NCBI RefSeq assembly: GCF_040712315.1
Contig: NC_134013.1
Location: 33,453,001 to 33,517,000, forward strand
Direction: 5' to 3'
Length of the DNA stretch: 64,000 nucleotides
Source of the DNA: Castanea sativa
Lineage: Eukaryota > Streptophyta > Magnoliopsida > Fagales > Fagaceae
In this document: positions 43,812 through 54,959 of the stretch, piece after piece
How positions within the stretch are numbered: position 1 is the first letter of the stretch
Layout: every line of letters starts with the position of its first letter
Made by a program: the position numbers and the translations under genes
Notes under the pieces: generated by a model
The model's database searches: none
Seen by the model: the letters and a program-made list of their open reading frames with translations, nothing else
What the model was told of the DNA's origin: nothing

Positions 43812-43931
43812 AGCACGTATAAGCGATGACACAAACAGCCCAGCACGTGTAAGCGATGATACAAGCAATCTAGCACGTGTAAGCGATGATACAAGCAATC
43901 TAGCACGTGTAAGCGATGACATAAGCGGACC
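43812..43931 (+). repeat. Four tandem 30-bp repeats with ACGTG cores
   Basis: Units at 43812, 43842, 43872 and 43902: AGCACGTGTAAGCGATGATA followed by CAAGCAATCT (units 2 and 3 identical, 1 and 4 slightly changed). Each carries a G-box-like CACGTG/T core. Confidence 0.95.
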
Positions 43932-44005
43932 AATCAGGCTATGACATGTGTCACCAATCAGACTCTGCCAATCAGGCTATGACATGTGTCACCAATCAGA
44001 CTCTG
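43930..44005 (+). repeat. Two exact 38-bp repeats with CCAAT boxes
   Basis: 43930-43967 and 43968-44005 are identical. Each contains CCAATCAGG, GACATGTGTC and CCAATCAGAC, giving four CCAAT words 30-105 bp upstream of the TATA box. Confidence 0.95.
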
Positions 44006-44837
44006 CCACGTGTCGCTTACCCACCCCTAAACTCCTATAAATAGAAGCCTTTCTAAGACATTTAGGAGGAAGGACGGACAAAAGAGAGGACAGAAGAAAG
44101 AAGATATCTTGAGTTCAGAAATCCAGAAGCTCTGCCGGAATCAAACCCCGAAACCTCCAGGAATTTCAAAAACTTCAACCTCAAATACAGACAACATTCG
44201 AAGCAAAGTCATCCAAACTACTTGCCTAAATCTCAAAGTTCACTGGAATCAAGCTCAAAAGCCTCCAGGAACCTCAACACACCTTAAATCAACGAAGCTC
44301 TATGGAATCAAGCCTCTAAAGTACCGAAGAACTTCCACCACAAACCTTCAAACACGAAGAACACACGAAGAACACGAAGAACAAAAAATTCTAACAAGCT
44401 CATAGCCAGAGATTCATTGTAATTCCGTTTCAAAGATCTTTGATCCATTCCTCAGCTAAATTGAAGGATATCTTGTGTTCAAATCAAAATCACATTACCA
44501 CAATTCCAATCAACAAATCTTTCAAGGAGATCGAATCAGAGGATCATTCTTTTGTAATTACAGAGAATTGTACCACATATTCATCAATACAAATTCGCAT
44601 TTGTGAAACTATTTTACTTGTTTGATTTATTTCGAACTAAGAAATTTAGTCATCTACATCCATAACTTAACCTCCGAACTTAGATTTTGGATTAATATTC
44701 CTTATCAATGTAATTTTTCTTTTCAATATTGTAAATAGAAAAGAATGCAATGTAATTTTCTCTAGATTGTAACTAGAAAGAATAATTGTTCAAGGATATT
44801 CCAACGGGGCACCATTGAATCAAGCTTGACGCTACTA

Positions 44838-45528
44838 TAGGGATGAGAATTTTGCCCCGCCCCTCCCCGCTTTGCCCCACACAAGTTTTCCCCACCCCGC
44901 AAAAGTGGTGAGGCTGGGATGGGTTTAGATTTTTTAAACCCAACCCGCCCTGCCCCACCCCGCATTGATAAAAGTTAAATTGTAAATTTTTCATATCCTA
45001 AAACTCTATTATTTAAACAAACATATCATCAACTTATTTTATTCTATCCAACAAGGCTTTCTACCTCTTTTTTTTTTTTCTCTAACAAGGTTGGAAATAA
45101 GGTACAAATTTTAACATTTTCTTTTGTCTTTATTATAAACAAATTTATATACTATTGAATAAGTGATTTTGTATTATGAGATTTTTGCTTTTGTTGTGAT
45201 ATTGTCTTGTTAAATACTTTAATAATATTATTCAAATTTTGCTAAAAAATATTTTGATTTGATGGGATAAATTTATTTGTAATTTCAAGTATATTTTTAT
45301 TCACGAAATAGGTTTTGTTAAAAACAATTGTAATAGTTGTGGGAAAATTAACAAGAAGTAGAGTTTTACGGGGTAGGGTGGAGTTTCGTGGGGCCCCAAT
45401 GGGCGGGGATGGGGCAAGAAAATTTTCTCCGTCATGTGAGCGGAGTGGGATTGGGGTAAGACAAAACCATGCGGGGTGGGAACGAAGACCCCATCCTTCA
45501 AACCCGCCCCGCCCCATTGCCATCCTTA
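44838..45528. mobile_element. GC-rich-ended non-autonomous hAT element, 691 bp
   Basis: Starts TAGGGATGAGAATTTTGCCC and ends CCCATTGCCATCCTTA. GCCCCGCCCC and CCCGCCCTGCCCC words are inverted at both ends, with an AT-rich middle. CGCTACTA (44830-44837) and GGCCACTA (45529-45536) match at 6 of 8. It splits the LTR-like element described before. The small frames inside are products of the GC-rich ends. Confidence 0.7.
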
Positions 45529-45536
45529 GGCCACTA

Positions 45537-46777
45537 GTGCCGACAAAAGATTCACCTGCAACGAAGGATTAAGACCCAACACTTGAATCGGGCTTAATTA
45601 ATGTAAGAAATAATTATTTAGGAACAGTTATATCCTCTTTGAACTGTTATTTAAAATTTATTCCTAAAGAGTATTAATTAATGAAAGAAATAATTTTGTC
45701 ATTACATCAGCCCCATACATGTCATCCTTTTTTATTGTTCTCAATATAATTAATCATTTTTTTTCACAAAAATAGAATGCAAAAACAACCAAATAAAAAA
45801 GTTATTTTTCACATATAGGATTAGATTTTATTTGACATTTTGCTCTATGGAACCAAATTATATTTGAAAATAATGGTTATTTCAATTCATTTTAGTTATT
45901 ACTCATAAAAAAAATGACAACATTTAATATATTACAAAAAAATGTATTTGTTTTTTAAAGAGAAGCTAATTATCTAATCATGTATGATACAAGTTGTTTT
46001 TTTTATTGCCTTCAATGTCAATTAATTATTTGTTCCCAAAAAGAGAATATAAAACAAAACCAAAAAAGGAAGTTATTTCAAACATATAATTAGATTAGAT
46101 TTTAATTTATGATTTTTTTTTAGACATTTTCCTTCTATAACTTCACATCTTATGACCCAATAACATCTTATGCTATCTTCATATTTTATGAAAAATTATT
46201 ATATTAATTAGAGATTAAATTCCAAAAGGACTTGGTGTGAAACTCATGTTTTGCCCCCACCAATCCTAACATGCTACATCATCTTATCACATATTTAAGA
46301 ATAAGCACAATTACGCTTAATCAATTCTAATACTGGTATATAAATCTGACAAAATTAGGAGTATATTGAGATGTTATTAGATGTGGTATGATGTATTGAA
46401 TTCTAAGTAAAATGTTGACGTGACAATTTTTTTTTTAGATGGTGTAAAATATGGGTTTTACACCCCATCCTTACCGAATTTGAACTCAATTAGAGAATTC
46501 TTGCTACTTATCTCATAAATAAAATCCTACACTTTATTTTCCATGGACATTTGCTATTATGAGCCAATGATTTAATCACAACTTAATTATACATGTAATT
46601 CTTCTCTTTTGGTAGTTATATTATCTTTGGATATGGAAAATTTTAAATACCATCATTTGATATTTATTTATAAAATATTTAAAGCTCGTCTATGATTTCT
46701 TATAAAATTAAGGAATAATATTTGGTGCACTACCGTTAGGTTTTTATACACTTACAAAATATTAGCCTCACAAAATA
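45537..46777. other. AT-rich non-coding stretch
   Basis: The first 50 bp look like continuing retrotransposon leader. Two related blocks near 45605 and 45670 share ATTAATTAATG(T/A)AAGAAATAATT. At 46438-46470 a short hairpin GATGGTGTAAAA / TTTTACACCCCATC occurs. No gene. Confidence 0.4.
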
Positions 46778-46815
46778 TTAGCCTCATCACACACGCACTA
46801 TGGGTGCTTTGAGAC
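46778..46815 (-). mobile_element. Helitron 3' end, degenerate
   Basis: On the minus strand, AAGCACCCATAGTGCGTGTG then TGATGAGGCTAA|T shows the Helitron 3' pattern: a small hairpin (GCAC/GTGC) and a terminal CTRR followed by T. Its 5' end was not found. A similar TTAGCCTCA word lies 16 bp further left. Confidence 0.5.
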
Positions 46816-47131
46816 TTTTTTTTTTTTTTTTTTGGTGTAGTGTCATATGTCATAATGTTCCATTCATTAAGGTTTACACATTTGTCTACTAATATTACAC
46901 ATTTGCAAACTACTTATACAACTAGGAGTGTCATGAGACTAACTCAAAAAAATGAATACTGAAGTAGCATTAAAATCATATATTTGTATGTTTTGTTCAA
47001 TTTTTGAAACTTGTCACATGACACTTTTGGTTATATTAGCAGTTCACAAATGCATAATTTTAGTAGACAAATACGTAAATCTCAAACTAGCCTCTCAGCA
47101 CGCGCATCAGAGGCTCTTCTATTTTTTGAGT

Positions 47132-47431
47132 AAGGGTTAATTTTAAGCATTTATTATAATTTGAGATTACATTATTTTCCAATCACAAAAAAAATCTAGG
47201 AGTGTGATGAAAAAAATTATTTCACCTGTTAACGCATAATACTCAGATGCTAGATTTTGTGATGAGTATTATGCGTTAGCAGGTAAAATAATTTTTTCAT
47301 TGCACTTCTAGATTTGATGAGTATTATGCGTTAGTAGGTAAAATAATTTTTTCATTGCACTTCTAGATTTTTTTTTGTGATTGGAAAATAGAATAATCCC
47401 AAATTATAATAAATGCTAAAAATTAACCCTT
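47132..47431. repeat. Long foldback (about 115-bp arms)
   Basis: 47132-47246 is a near-perfect reverse complement of 47316-47431, sharing AAGGGTTAATTTT, ATTTATTATAATTTG, TTTTCCAATCACAAAAAAAA, AAATTATTT and AACGCATAATACTCA. The part next to the centre is duplicated (47271-47315 repeats the start of the right arm). It lies at the 3' end of Helitron D. Confidence 0.85.
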
Positions 47432-47703
47432 ACCCAAAAGATAAGACAAGATAATGATATGGAAAGGATAATGTTAACAAAGTATAGTCATTTTAGAATC
47501 TAAATCATGATAAAATAATATATTTTTGTTGGAGACAAAACAACCCTTTTTTACAAATTAAACGATAATCCAAGACTTTAAAAAAAATCGTTACTTATTA
47601 GCCACTTTGAAGTTTGAACAACAAACTTCATGCATACATATCCTTCATGTTTGAGATACATATCCTTCATGTCATAGAACTTGTTTGAGCTTTTCCCTAA
47701 CCT

Positions 47704-47973
47704 GAGGGAAATAGAACCCATTCGACGTGGCCAAAAAAAAAAAATCAAACTTAAAAAACAAACTTGTTCAATGTGGCCCTGAGGGAAATAGAACCTGTTT
47801 GAACTTTTCCTAACCTGAGGGAAATAAAACCTGTTCGATGTGGCCAAAATTGAAAGACAAAAAAGGAAAAAAAATCACACTTAAAAAACGAACCTGTTCG
47901 ATGTGGCCCTCAGGGAAATAGAACTTGTTTGAGCTTTTTCCTAACCTGAGGGAAATAGAACCTGTTCGATGTG
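47704..47973. repeat. Imperfect tandem copies of a GAACCTGTTCGATGTGGCC block
   Basis: GAGGGAAATAGAACC-type units start at 47704, 47781, 47817, 47911 and 47948. Most are followed by (C/T)GTT(C/T)GA(T/A), with GATGTGGCC and TTAAAAAAC linking blocks. This is part of Helitron D; one short related copy is in Helitron C near 54108. Confidence 0.7.
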
Positions 47974-49376
47974 TGTTCGCGTAAAATAATCTGCAAGCGC
48001 ACAGAATCGTAACAAGTAGTAAAGTGTTTTTAGAAAACGAATGTCAAACCCACATGGATTAACTATGTTATTGAATACAGAAATTCACTAAATTAATTAC
48101 TATTTGGAAAATCGAAAATAAATGGAACGTTCTACTATCTTAATTAAATTAAACTATTTAATAAAAATAAATCTACGAATAAAAGATTAACAAAATGCAA
48201 AAATCTAAAAGTGTAAAAATATGATAAGAATGGATCTAGAGCAGTTGATTTCACCTAACAAATCCCACACAATTTATTCTTCCTAATTATTAAATTCTAA
48301 TAATCTCCCGTTGATGATTAAAAATTCCTTAAGTATTCAATATCTTCTCTCGAATAATATCAAAAATATCTTCAACTAACAATTCCATATCTCTATGTGA
48401 ATTTAATTAATTGGAGACTCATTACGTACTTTGAATTTTCTAAAAAATCACACTAATCTCGGTAAAGCATCTCTACTTTCGCTCAACTAATGATGTTTAA
48501 TTCTAGAACTAAAATAACAAATCACCTCTCGGTCTCATTGTAATTCAATTGATCAAACAATAATTCGTAAAAAAAGAAGAAGTAAGCATTAAGAATAAGA
48601 ATTAAACACTCAATCATGGAAATATTAAAAATAAAATAACTCAGAATATAAATTGTGTGTTCATTGCTAGACTACATCAACGCTATAGAAAATAAATTTA
48701 GTTCATAATAATAATGAAAAGAAAACAAATAAAACTTATGTTTTTCATTTGAATTAGTTGAACAACATGAAGCTCTCACATTTGTCCTCAGATCCTCCTC
48801 TTCATAATGACTCCCAAAAACAAGTTCTTCTATGCGGCACCCCCTTTTCCTCTCTGGTTCTTTTCTTTTTTCCCTAAAGAGCCTTTAAATAGGTCAAGAA
48901 ATCCTATTCCCGTTTGGAGAAAATTCCAGATTTTTAGGCTTCACTTAACCGACGATTTTGGCCCATTTAACGTCATAATTTGGACTTTTGGTAAACTAAA
49001 AAGTTGTAGCCCTTTAAGTTAAATTTCTAGCCCAACTTGAATCATCTCGATTGGATATCTGAGCCGAAAGTTATGCCAAAAATACTAATGATGTGCAGGC
49101 TGGAATCCTAATCCGAATTGGACTTGGATTTGGTGCAAATTTCCTTTGATTCTTTGCTCCACTTGGACTTGAATTTAATTGGGTTGGTCTTCTCTTGAAT
49201 TCATGCTTGGCTGGATGAAAGTTGGCTTGATTCAATTGGCTTAGCCCCACTTTGCATGTAAAGCTCTTGTTACCTACAAAACAAAGATATTATATAATCA
49301 GTAACAAATTAACATAAAAGGAAGGCTAAATATGTAGATATGTGAGTACTTTATTGTATATATTTCATGCACATCA
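47974..49376 (-). mobile_element. Solo LTR, 1403 bp, TSD ATGTG
   Basis: The plus strand begins TGTTCGCGTAAAATAATC and ends TTCATGCACATCA. ATGTG flanks both sides exactly (47969-47973 and 49377-49381). The word CTGCAAGCGCACAGAATCG and the minus-strand start TGATGTGCATGAAATATA look like plant Gypsy LTRs. No internal region or second LTR is present, so it is probably the product of LTR-LTR recombination. It interrupts Helitron D. Confidence 0.8.
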
Positions 49377-49640
49377 ATGTGACCCAAAATCAGTAGAGAG
49401 AAATTGAAGTGAGAAATGTAGAAATAAAAAAGTGAGATCAGAGAGAGAGAGAGAGAGGGCTGAGATTTGATCTAAGAAATAGCTTACCTCAAATCTATCT
49501 GCTGTTGTTGTTGTTGTTTGTAGTGAAATCTTAAGCAAAGAGGTGGGTGAAAAGAGTTTGAAAACATAGAATTGAGAGAATTGGAGAACTGAGGAAGAAG
49601 CAATTTGAGTTTGAAAATCAACGTAAGTGTACTGGAAGTG

Positions 49641-51603
49641 CATGTGGACCTTTTTTGCAAATGTTGGGTTGGGCCGCCTGCCGTACACTAGGCCCAAAGA
49701 TTTCTAGATTAGGGAGTTGAGACCGGTCTAAGAGCAACCCTCCTTAGTCCGGCTTGTGCGCAAATAATGCCTCTATAAATTAGGCTTTGATCACATGCCC
49801 ATAGTAGGCAGAACTATTACATTAACTACGGCAGACAGATACAATAAAGACAATAATGAAAAATTTCTTTAAGATTCGAATAAAGATAAATAGTGGGTTT
49901 TGATAAGGAGTGCCCGTTTTACAAAATAGCAACAAAAGAGTAAGTATTGAATGAAAGCAAGTTTATTAAAAGAAATAAGTGCCAGCCTACCACATTAAGT
50001 TACGCTACCAAGTCTAAGTCAAGAAAGGGAATCACCTCTTCAATGTGACTAATCTCTATGAAAGGAGAAATTAGCTGTTTTGAAGGGGCAGGCCTAAATG
50101 ACTTGTATTTTAACGAGATCCTTCTCTGTTACCAGAGAGCATGGGTTGGACAGGGAGAGGGAGATTGACCCATTCGATGCATGCCTACTGCTCTGTTCTC
50201 TCTATTTTTTTTTTACTCTTCTCTTTGTTTCTTAGTTCCTTCCTTTCTATTCTCTCTTACTTTTCTTTCTTTTTCTTTCGTTTTATTACTCTTGCTATCT
50301 TTTTTAATTTTGGCGATCATCCTCCCCCCAAGGTTCCTCCTCCCTACCGTGCACAACAAAAGCACTTTATATAGTGCCAGCCGTGCTTGACTTTTACCAT
50401 TTTAGCCCTTAACCATTTTTGTTTGGAGTGGGTGTCCTTGCCAACCATCACTAACTGGTCAATCAGCCAGCCAGAGCCACTTACCTGAACTGGCCGCGCC
50501 ACTTCACCTCACCAGACAAAGAAGACTCTTTTGTTTGCTTGCTTGCTGTGACACTCTCACCTGCCACGATGTAAGTACTCTCCTCTCCGTCCCTCATGGC
50601 ATGCACCTAGTGGTTCCAACTCAGTTTTGCCTCTTTTGGGTAGTATGTCAACCCAGCAAGACATTGCCACCAAAAGAGCTTGAGCAGGAAACACAAAAAT
50701 GGGTTTTTCCCTCTCCCCACCGCCAAACCATACCCTCTTACCTCTGACCCATGACCTCATCACTTCCTGTATTGGCTGGGTACAGGCTGGTGGTGTCTGG
50801 ACCTTGCGCGTGCCTTACCTCCATGCCCATCCCAAATTTTGCCCACTGCTCATGTGTCTGTCGCGGTCTAAAGGTCAATCTGCTCAGTTTGTCGTTCATC
50901 TTTGACTTCTTATGGCGTGGGTTGTTTTCACTGACTTCTTATTTATGGCTTGCTTCTTTTAGGGGCCGGGCCTTGCCCGATTGTGGGTTGTTCCATGCTT
51001 TTATTCTCAGCCTTTGTTATTTGTTTCCTACCACACCACTCTGTTATGCATGCCGTGAGGTTTGCTTGACCCAAGGCCGTTGGGCCCCTTTGGGCTTCAC
51101 TGTTCATTCCTTCTCTGATGGCCCAATAAACTCATTAGGCCTTTTACTACTTGCGAGCTCCCTCGTCCCGCCTACTTTCCTTTGGGCATCCTCGACCCGT
51201 TTACTTTCTTGGGGCATCCTTGACCCTTTCTAATTCTATGTTTCCCATGGGCTTTCACTAACTCCTTGGACTTCCCTGACCCAAGTGCTTCTTACTTTAT
51301 CCTTGGGGCTCATGGATTCTCCATTGCCCCTTACTTTCTTTACTTACATTGCCTTGGACCTGCTGTGACAGTCGTGACCCATTCTCACTTTTCTACATCC
51401 ATCTAGCCCATGGGTTTGTTATTTCTTTCTTTTGAGTCGTCTTAGGCCCATTTACTTCTTCAAGGTCCATTTGCTTGCTTTACGGACCCATGATTCATTA
51501 TTTCTACCACTTGGGCTTTAATGGTATTTCTATCCCACTCTATTCTGCCCATGTCTTCTGGGACTTTCCTCCTTCTGGGCTTCTAACAAAATGAGCATCT
51601 ACA
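49641..51603 (-). mobile_element. Solo LTR, about 1.96 kb, flanked by AAGTG
   Basis: The interruption is clear because Helitron C (GGAAGTGTGCTCCTATTTTG) lacks it. AAGTG lies on both sides (49636-49640 and 51604-51608). On the minus strand it starts TGTAGATGCTCATTTTGTTAG, a familiar plant LTR start, and has a TATA box (TATATAAAG, plus-strand 50373-50365) with a pyrimidine/purine-rich leader after it. The other end reads CACATG rather than a clean CA if the AAGTG duplication is right. The frames at 50141-51233 are low-complexity and not credible proteins. Confidence 0.65.
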
Positions 51604-51753
51604 AAGTGTAGTCTTATTTTGTAGATAGTGTTTTACGTAGAAGTTAAAGAAGCATTTTTATCAAGTTTTGCCCCTACTTAAACATAGGCTGTAGGGATAT
51701 TTTGGAACAAAAAAAAAATCCAGTCCAAATAGAGGCAACCGCTTAAATAGTAA

Positions 51754-52324
51754 CTAGCCTCATCACACGCGCTTCGCGCGTGAATGAGGCTTTTTTTTTT
51801 TGTGTGGGTACTAGCAAAAAAAAATCTATGTTTTTTATTATATATAATTTTTATTTTGAGAATCTAATTTATAAGTGGATAAATAAATTTGAAAATAAAT
51901 AGGAAAGTGACCCTATTTTTTAGGCAATGTTTTAGTGGAAGTTAGTGTTGTATTTTTACCGGATTGTCCTTTAGTTTTATCTCTACTTAAACATAGGAAT
52001 GTAAGGGTATTTTAGAAAAAAAATCCGGATTTTTCTTTAGTTTTTTTTTATTATATATATATTTAAATTTGTTTTTGGATAAGCGTGGGGTGTTTAACTT
52101 ATTTTTCTATTTAAAAAAAAAATAAACGTATAGTTGCTTTGAAGAAGTGAGTTTAGTGGGAGAATGTTCTTATTTTGTAGGCAATATTTTAGTGCAAGTT
52201 AAACATGTATTTTTACCAAACTATCCTTTAGTTCTGTCTCTACTTAAACTTAGGGACATAGGGGTATTTTGGAATAAAAAAAATATGGTCCAAACAGGAG
52301 CAACTGCTTAAATAGTAGTATAGA
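51754..52324 (-). mobile_element. Helitron A, non-autonomous, 571 bp
   Basis: Minus strand: 5' end A|TCTATACTACTATTTAAG at 52324; 3' end hairpin CACGCGCGAAGCGCGTG, then TGATGAGGCTAG|T at 51754. The TC start, CTAG end, nearby GC-rich hairpin and insertion between A and T are the Helitron hallmarks. No coding. Confidence 0.85.
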
Positions 52325-52336
52325 TATAAATAAAGA

Positions 52337-53536
52337 CTAGCCTCTGAGCATGTGCTCAGAGGCTCTTCTATTTTTCTGGGAAAAAGTTAATAATTTGCAT
52401 CCATTATAATTTGGGATTATTACATTTTTCAATCACAAAAAAGCAACCCTACTCACCTTAGATTCTATATGACAATGGTTGCAACCCAGGGCATTAAAAA
52501 TTGGATAACAATGAATGGAAGTCAAAAGAAGACACGTTTAGAGCAAAAACAAATACAATATTTTAAAGCAGCAATTGAATGTAAGAAATAGAAAACTAAA
52601 AAAAAGGATAAGTAGAAGAAGAATATTTGCTTATATACTTATCCGGATAATCTTGGAAGTCAAGTAATCAAGTCTTTTGTTATTTCGGTGCAGTAATATT
52701 GTATTCGGGTTTTTTTTTTTTAATTTATTTCCAGAAGAAGAAGAAGATGAAAAGGAAGGAGGATATAACATGAAACTTAAATAAAATAAAATGAAAACTG
52801 GATAAGCAAAAGAAGTTAAAGAGGAGTTAAATTTTTTAAATCTGATAGTAAAGCAGTTTCTTAGGAGTAAAACATGGGAGAGTGGAATTCAAGAAATTTG
52901 TTAGGAGTAAAATGTGAGAGTGTAATTCAAACGTGTTAAGGTTTTCTTTTTTTTTTGAATTTGAAAAAAAAAGGGTCGGTTGGGGTATTTTTTTTACAAA
53001 ACGTAGGATTTTTTTTTTTCAAAATAGAAACGTGGTAGATAATTTTTTTGATACAATGTGGCTTTTTTCATTAGGTTTTTTTTTTTTTTCAATTTTTATC
53101 AATTTAAGATTTTAAACCATTTCTTATGATTTAGAGATAAAGATAAGTTTATTAAATTAAGGGCATTTCATTCGTTTTCAAAAAAAAAAATTTAAGGGTA
53201 TTTCATTAGTTTTTTTTTTTTACTAAACGTGAGGCTTTTTCTAAGAGTAAAATATTAGAAATTTTACTATTTAGTTTTTTTTTTTTTACTCAACGTGAAG
53301 TTTTTTTAAGAATATAATATTAGAAACGTGTGTTAGAATAAGTGGGTTAGTAGGAGTGTTCCTATTTTGTAGGTAATGTTTTTTCAAATTTATCTAAAAT
53401 TTAGGACTTTTTAAATTGACAATTTTACATATCTAACCCTACTATTTAAGCTTTACAAACTGGTAAATTTGAAGATATTTTGGACATCAAAATTGAGGAA
53501 TCCAAACAGGAGAAGCTCCTTAAATAATAATATAGA
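52337..53536 (-). mobile_element. Helitron B, non-autonomous, about 1.2 kb
   Basis: Minus strand: 5' end A|TCTATATTATTATTTAAGG at 53536; 3' end CTAG|T at 52337 with a perfect 10-bp-arm palindrome CCTCTGAGCATGTGCTCAGA(GG) next to it. The 3' 100 bp resemble Helitron D. An alternative reading is that this 3' end belongs to Helitron C and B inserted in it. Poly-T runs are frequent; no coding. Confidence 0.7.
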
Positions 53537-54576
53537 TAGATATTTAAACAGCCATCAAACCGTCCAAATAAAAGAAAAGAAAAATAAAATCCATCAACCT
53601 TGATTTCTTATAAAATCCATCAACGTTTTTCCTATTTTTTTGCAACTTCAAGCAAAAAAAAAAAAAACCATCAACGTTGGTTTAATTTTTTTTGTTTGCA
53701 ACTTCAAGCCAAAAAAAAAAGAAAAAAAGGAACATAAGGTAAGATAATGATATAATAAAAGAAAAGAAAAATAAAAATATATATAAGAAAAGATAAGATA
53801 ATGATATGAAAATGATAATGTTAACAAAGTGGATTCCTTTGAGTATCTAAATCACGATAAAATAATATATTTTTGTTGGAGATAAAAAAACCCTTTTTTT
53901 TTACAAATTAAACCATAATCCAAGACTTTCAAAAAAATAAAAATAAAAACGTTACTTACCTGAGAGAAACAACCTTCAACCCTGAGCGTTATGATGGCAA
54001 GGCATTAAGCTTGGTGTCAAAAAAATTAAAAAAAAAACCTGTACAAAAAAAAAAATCAGACTTAAAAAATGAACATGAGGGAAACAAACTTCATGCATAC
54101 AGAAATAAAACCTGTTTTCAGTTCGTATAGTCATCATTAAAGACAAAAAAGTGAGATCAGGGAGAGAGAGGGCTGAGATTTGATATAAAAAAATGCTTAC
54201 CTCAAATCTATGCTGTTGTTGTTGTCATTTGTATTGAAATCTGAAGCAAAGAGGTGGGTGAAAGGAGTTTGAAAACACAAAACTGAGAGAATTGCATAAC
54301 TGAAGAAGAAGCAATTTGAGTTTGAAAACTAACGTAAGTGTATTGGAAGTGTGCTCCTATTTTGTAGATAGTGTTTTACATGGAAGTTAAAGAACCATTT
54401 TTACCAAGTTTTGCCCCTACTTAAACATAGGCTGTAGGGGTATTTAGACCAAAAAAAATATTTTACCAAACTATCATTTAGTTTTGTCTCTACTTAAACA
54501 TAAGAGTATAGGGATATTTTGGAACAAAAAAAAAATCTACTCCAAATAGGTGCAGCCACTTAAATAGTAGTATAGA
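53537..54576 (-). mobile_element. Helitron C, 5' part
   Basis: Minus strand: 5' end A|TCTATACTACTATTTAAG at 54576. It is homologous to Helitron D in several blocks but without the LTR insertions, so it serves as an empty-site reference. Its own 3' end is either lost or is the CTAG at 52337. Confidence 0.65.
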
Positions 54577-54959
54577 TAAATAGAAAATTATGAAGAAGAA
54601 AAATCTCATGCTTTTGAAAATTATCATTATTAAATTTGAATTTTCTCTTAAGAATTGATTGCCGCCTTTTGTTTTTGGAAATTGATTGATTACCATTTAT
54701 GTATTCCTTCACTATTATTTCCTATTTTGTCGCTTTATGTTTTAACTTGAAAACGGTTTTAATTAGTACCAATACTTCACAATTTTCTCAATTAAACGGT
54801 TTGATTCTTTTTTTTCAACTAAACTGCTACTCCTAAAACTCTTAAACTCACATTTTCTTTTCCTATTAAGGCTCAACTCTCTCTCCCCTAACCGTTTCTT
54901 TAAATTTTTCTACCTTCTCACTTATTTTTTCTTCCTTTTGTATATTTTTTTATTATCAC
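54577..54959. other. AT-rich non-coding stretch
   Basis: No gene or clear repeat seen. Confidence 0.35.

Larger units (their letters stand above)
43590..44830 (+). mobile_element. LTR-like region with promoter repeats (probably Gypsy)
   Basis: A TATA box TATAAATAG (44036-44044) is preceded by two sets of tandem repeats rich in CACGTG-like and CCAAT words. A non-coding leader with about 70-bp imperfect repeats (GGAATCAA...CCTCCAGGAA) follows. This arrangement suits the U3-R-U5 of a plant retrotransposon LTR. Downstream sequence (GGGGCACCATTGAATCAAG, then past the MITE, AGATTCACCTGCAACGAAGG at 45550) resembles retrotransposon leader, but I could not find exact LTR ends or a target duplication. 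The 98-residue frame at 44109-44405 shows no domain. Confidence 0.5.
47087..52336 (-). mobile_element. Composite Helitron (D) interrupted by two solo LTRs and another Helitron
   Basis: The minus-strand 3' end is CTAG at 47090-47087 followed by host T, with a hairpin-like CCTCTGATGCGCGTGCTGAGAGG beside it. The 5' part is at 51604-51753 (TTACTATTTAAGCGG...TTTGGACTGGATT), cut near its tip by Helitron A. Internal segments match Helitron C at 53537-54576: 47440-47590 with 53785-53940, and 49436-49640 with 54150-54345. Removing the insertions leaves roughly 1.3 kb. No Rep/helicase gene, so it needs a helper. Confidence 0.65.

Noticed and set aside
43812..43931. CRISPR-like array (four 30-bp repeats)
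   Set aside because: Repeats abut each other with no spacers and the context is a plant LTR promoter.
44109..44405. 98-residue frame after the TATA box as a gene
   Set aside because: It is built of imperfect repeats of a non-coding leader (GGAATCAA...CCTCCAGGAA) and has no domain.
50141..51233. Frames of 70-160 residues with signal-peptide-like stretches
   Set aside because: They lie in the U3/leader of an LTR-like insertion and come from C/T-rich sequence; no motif, no splice context.
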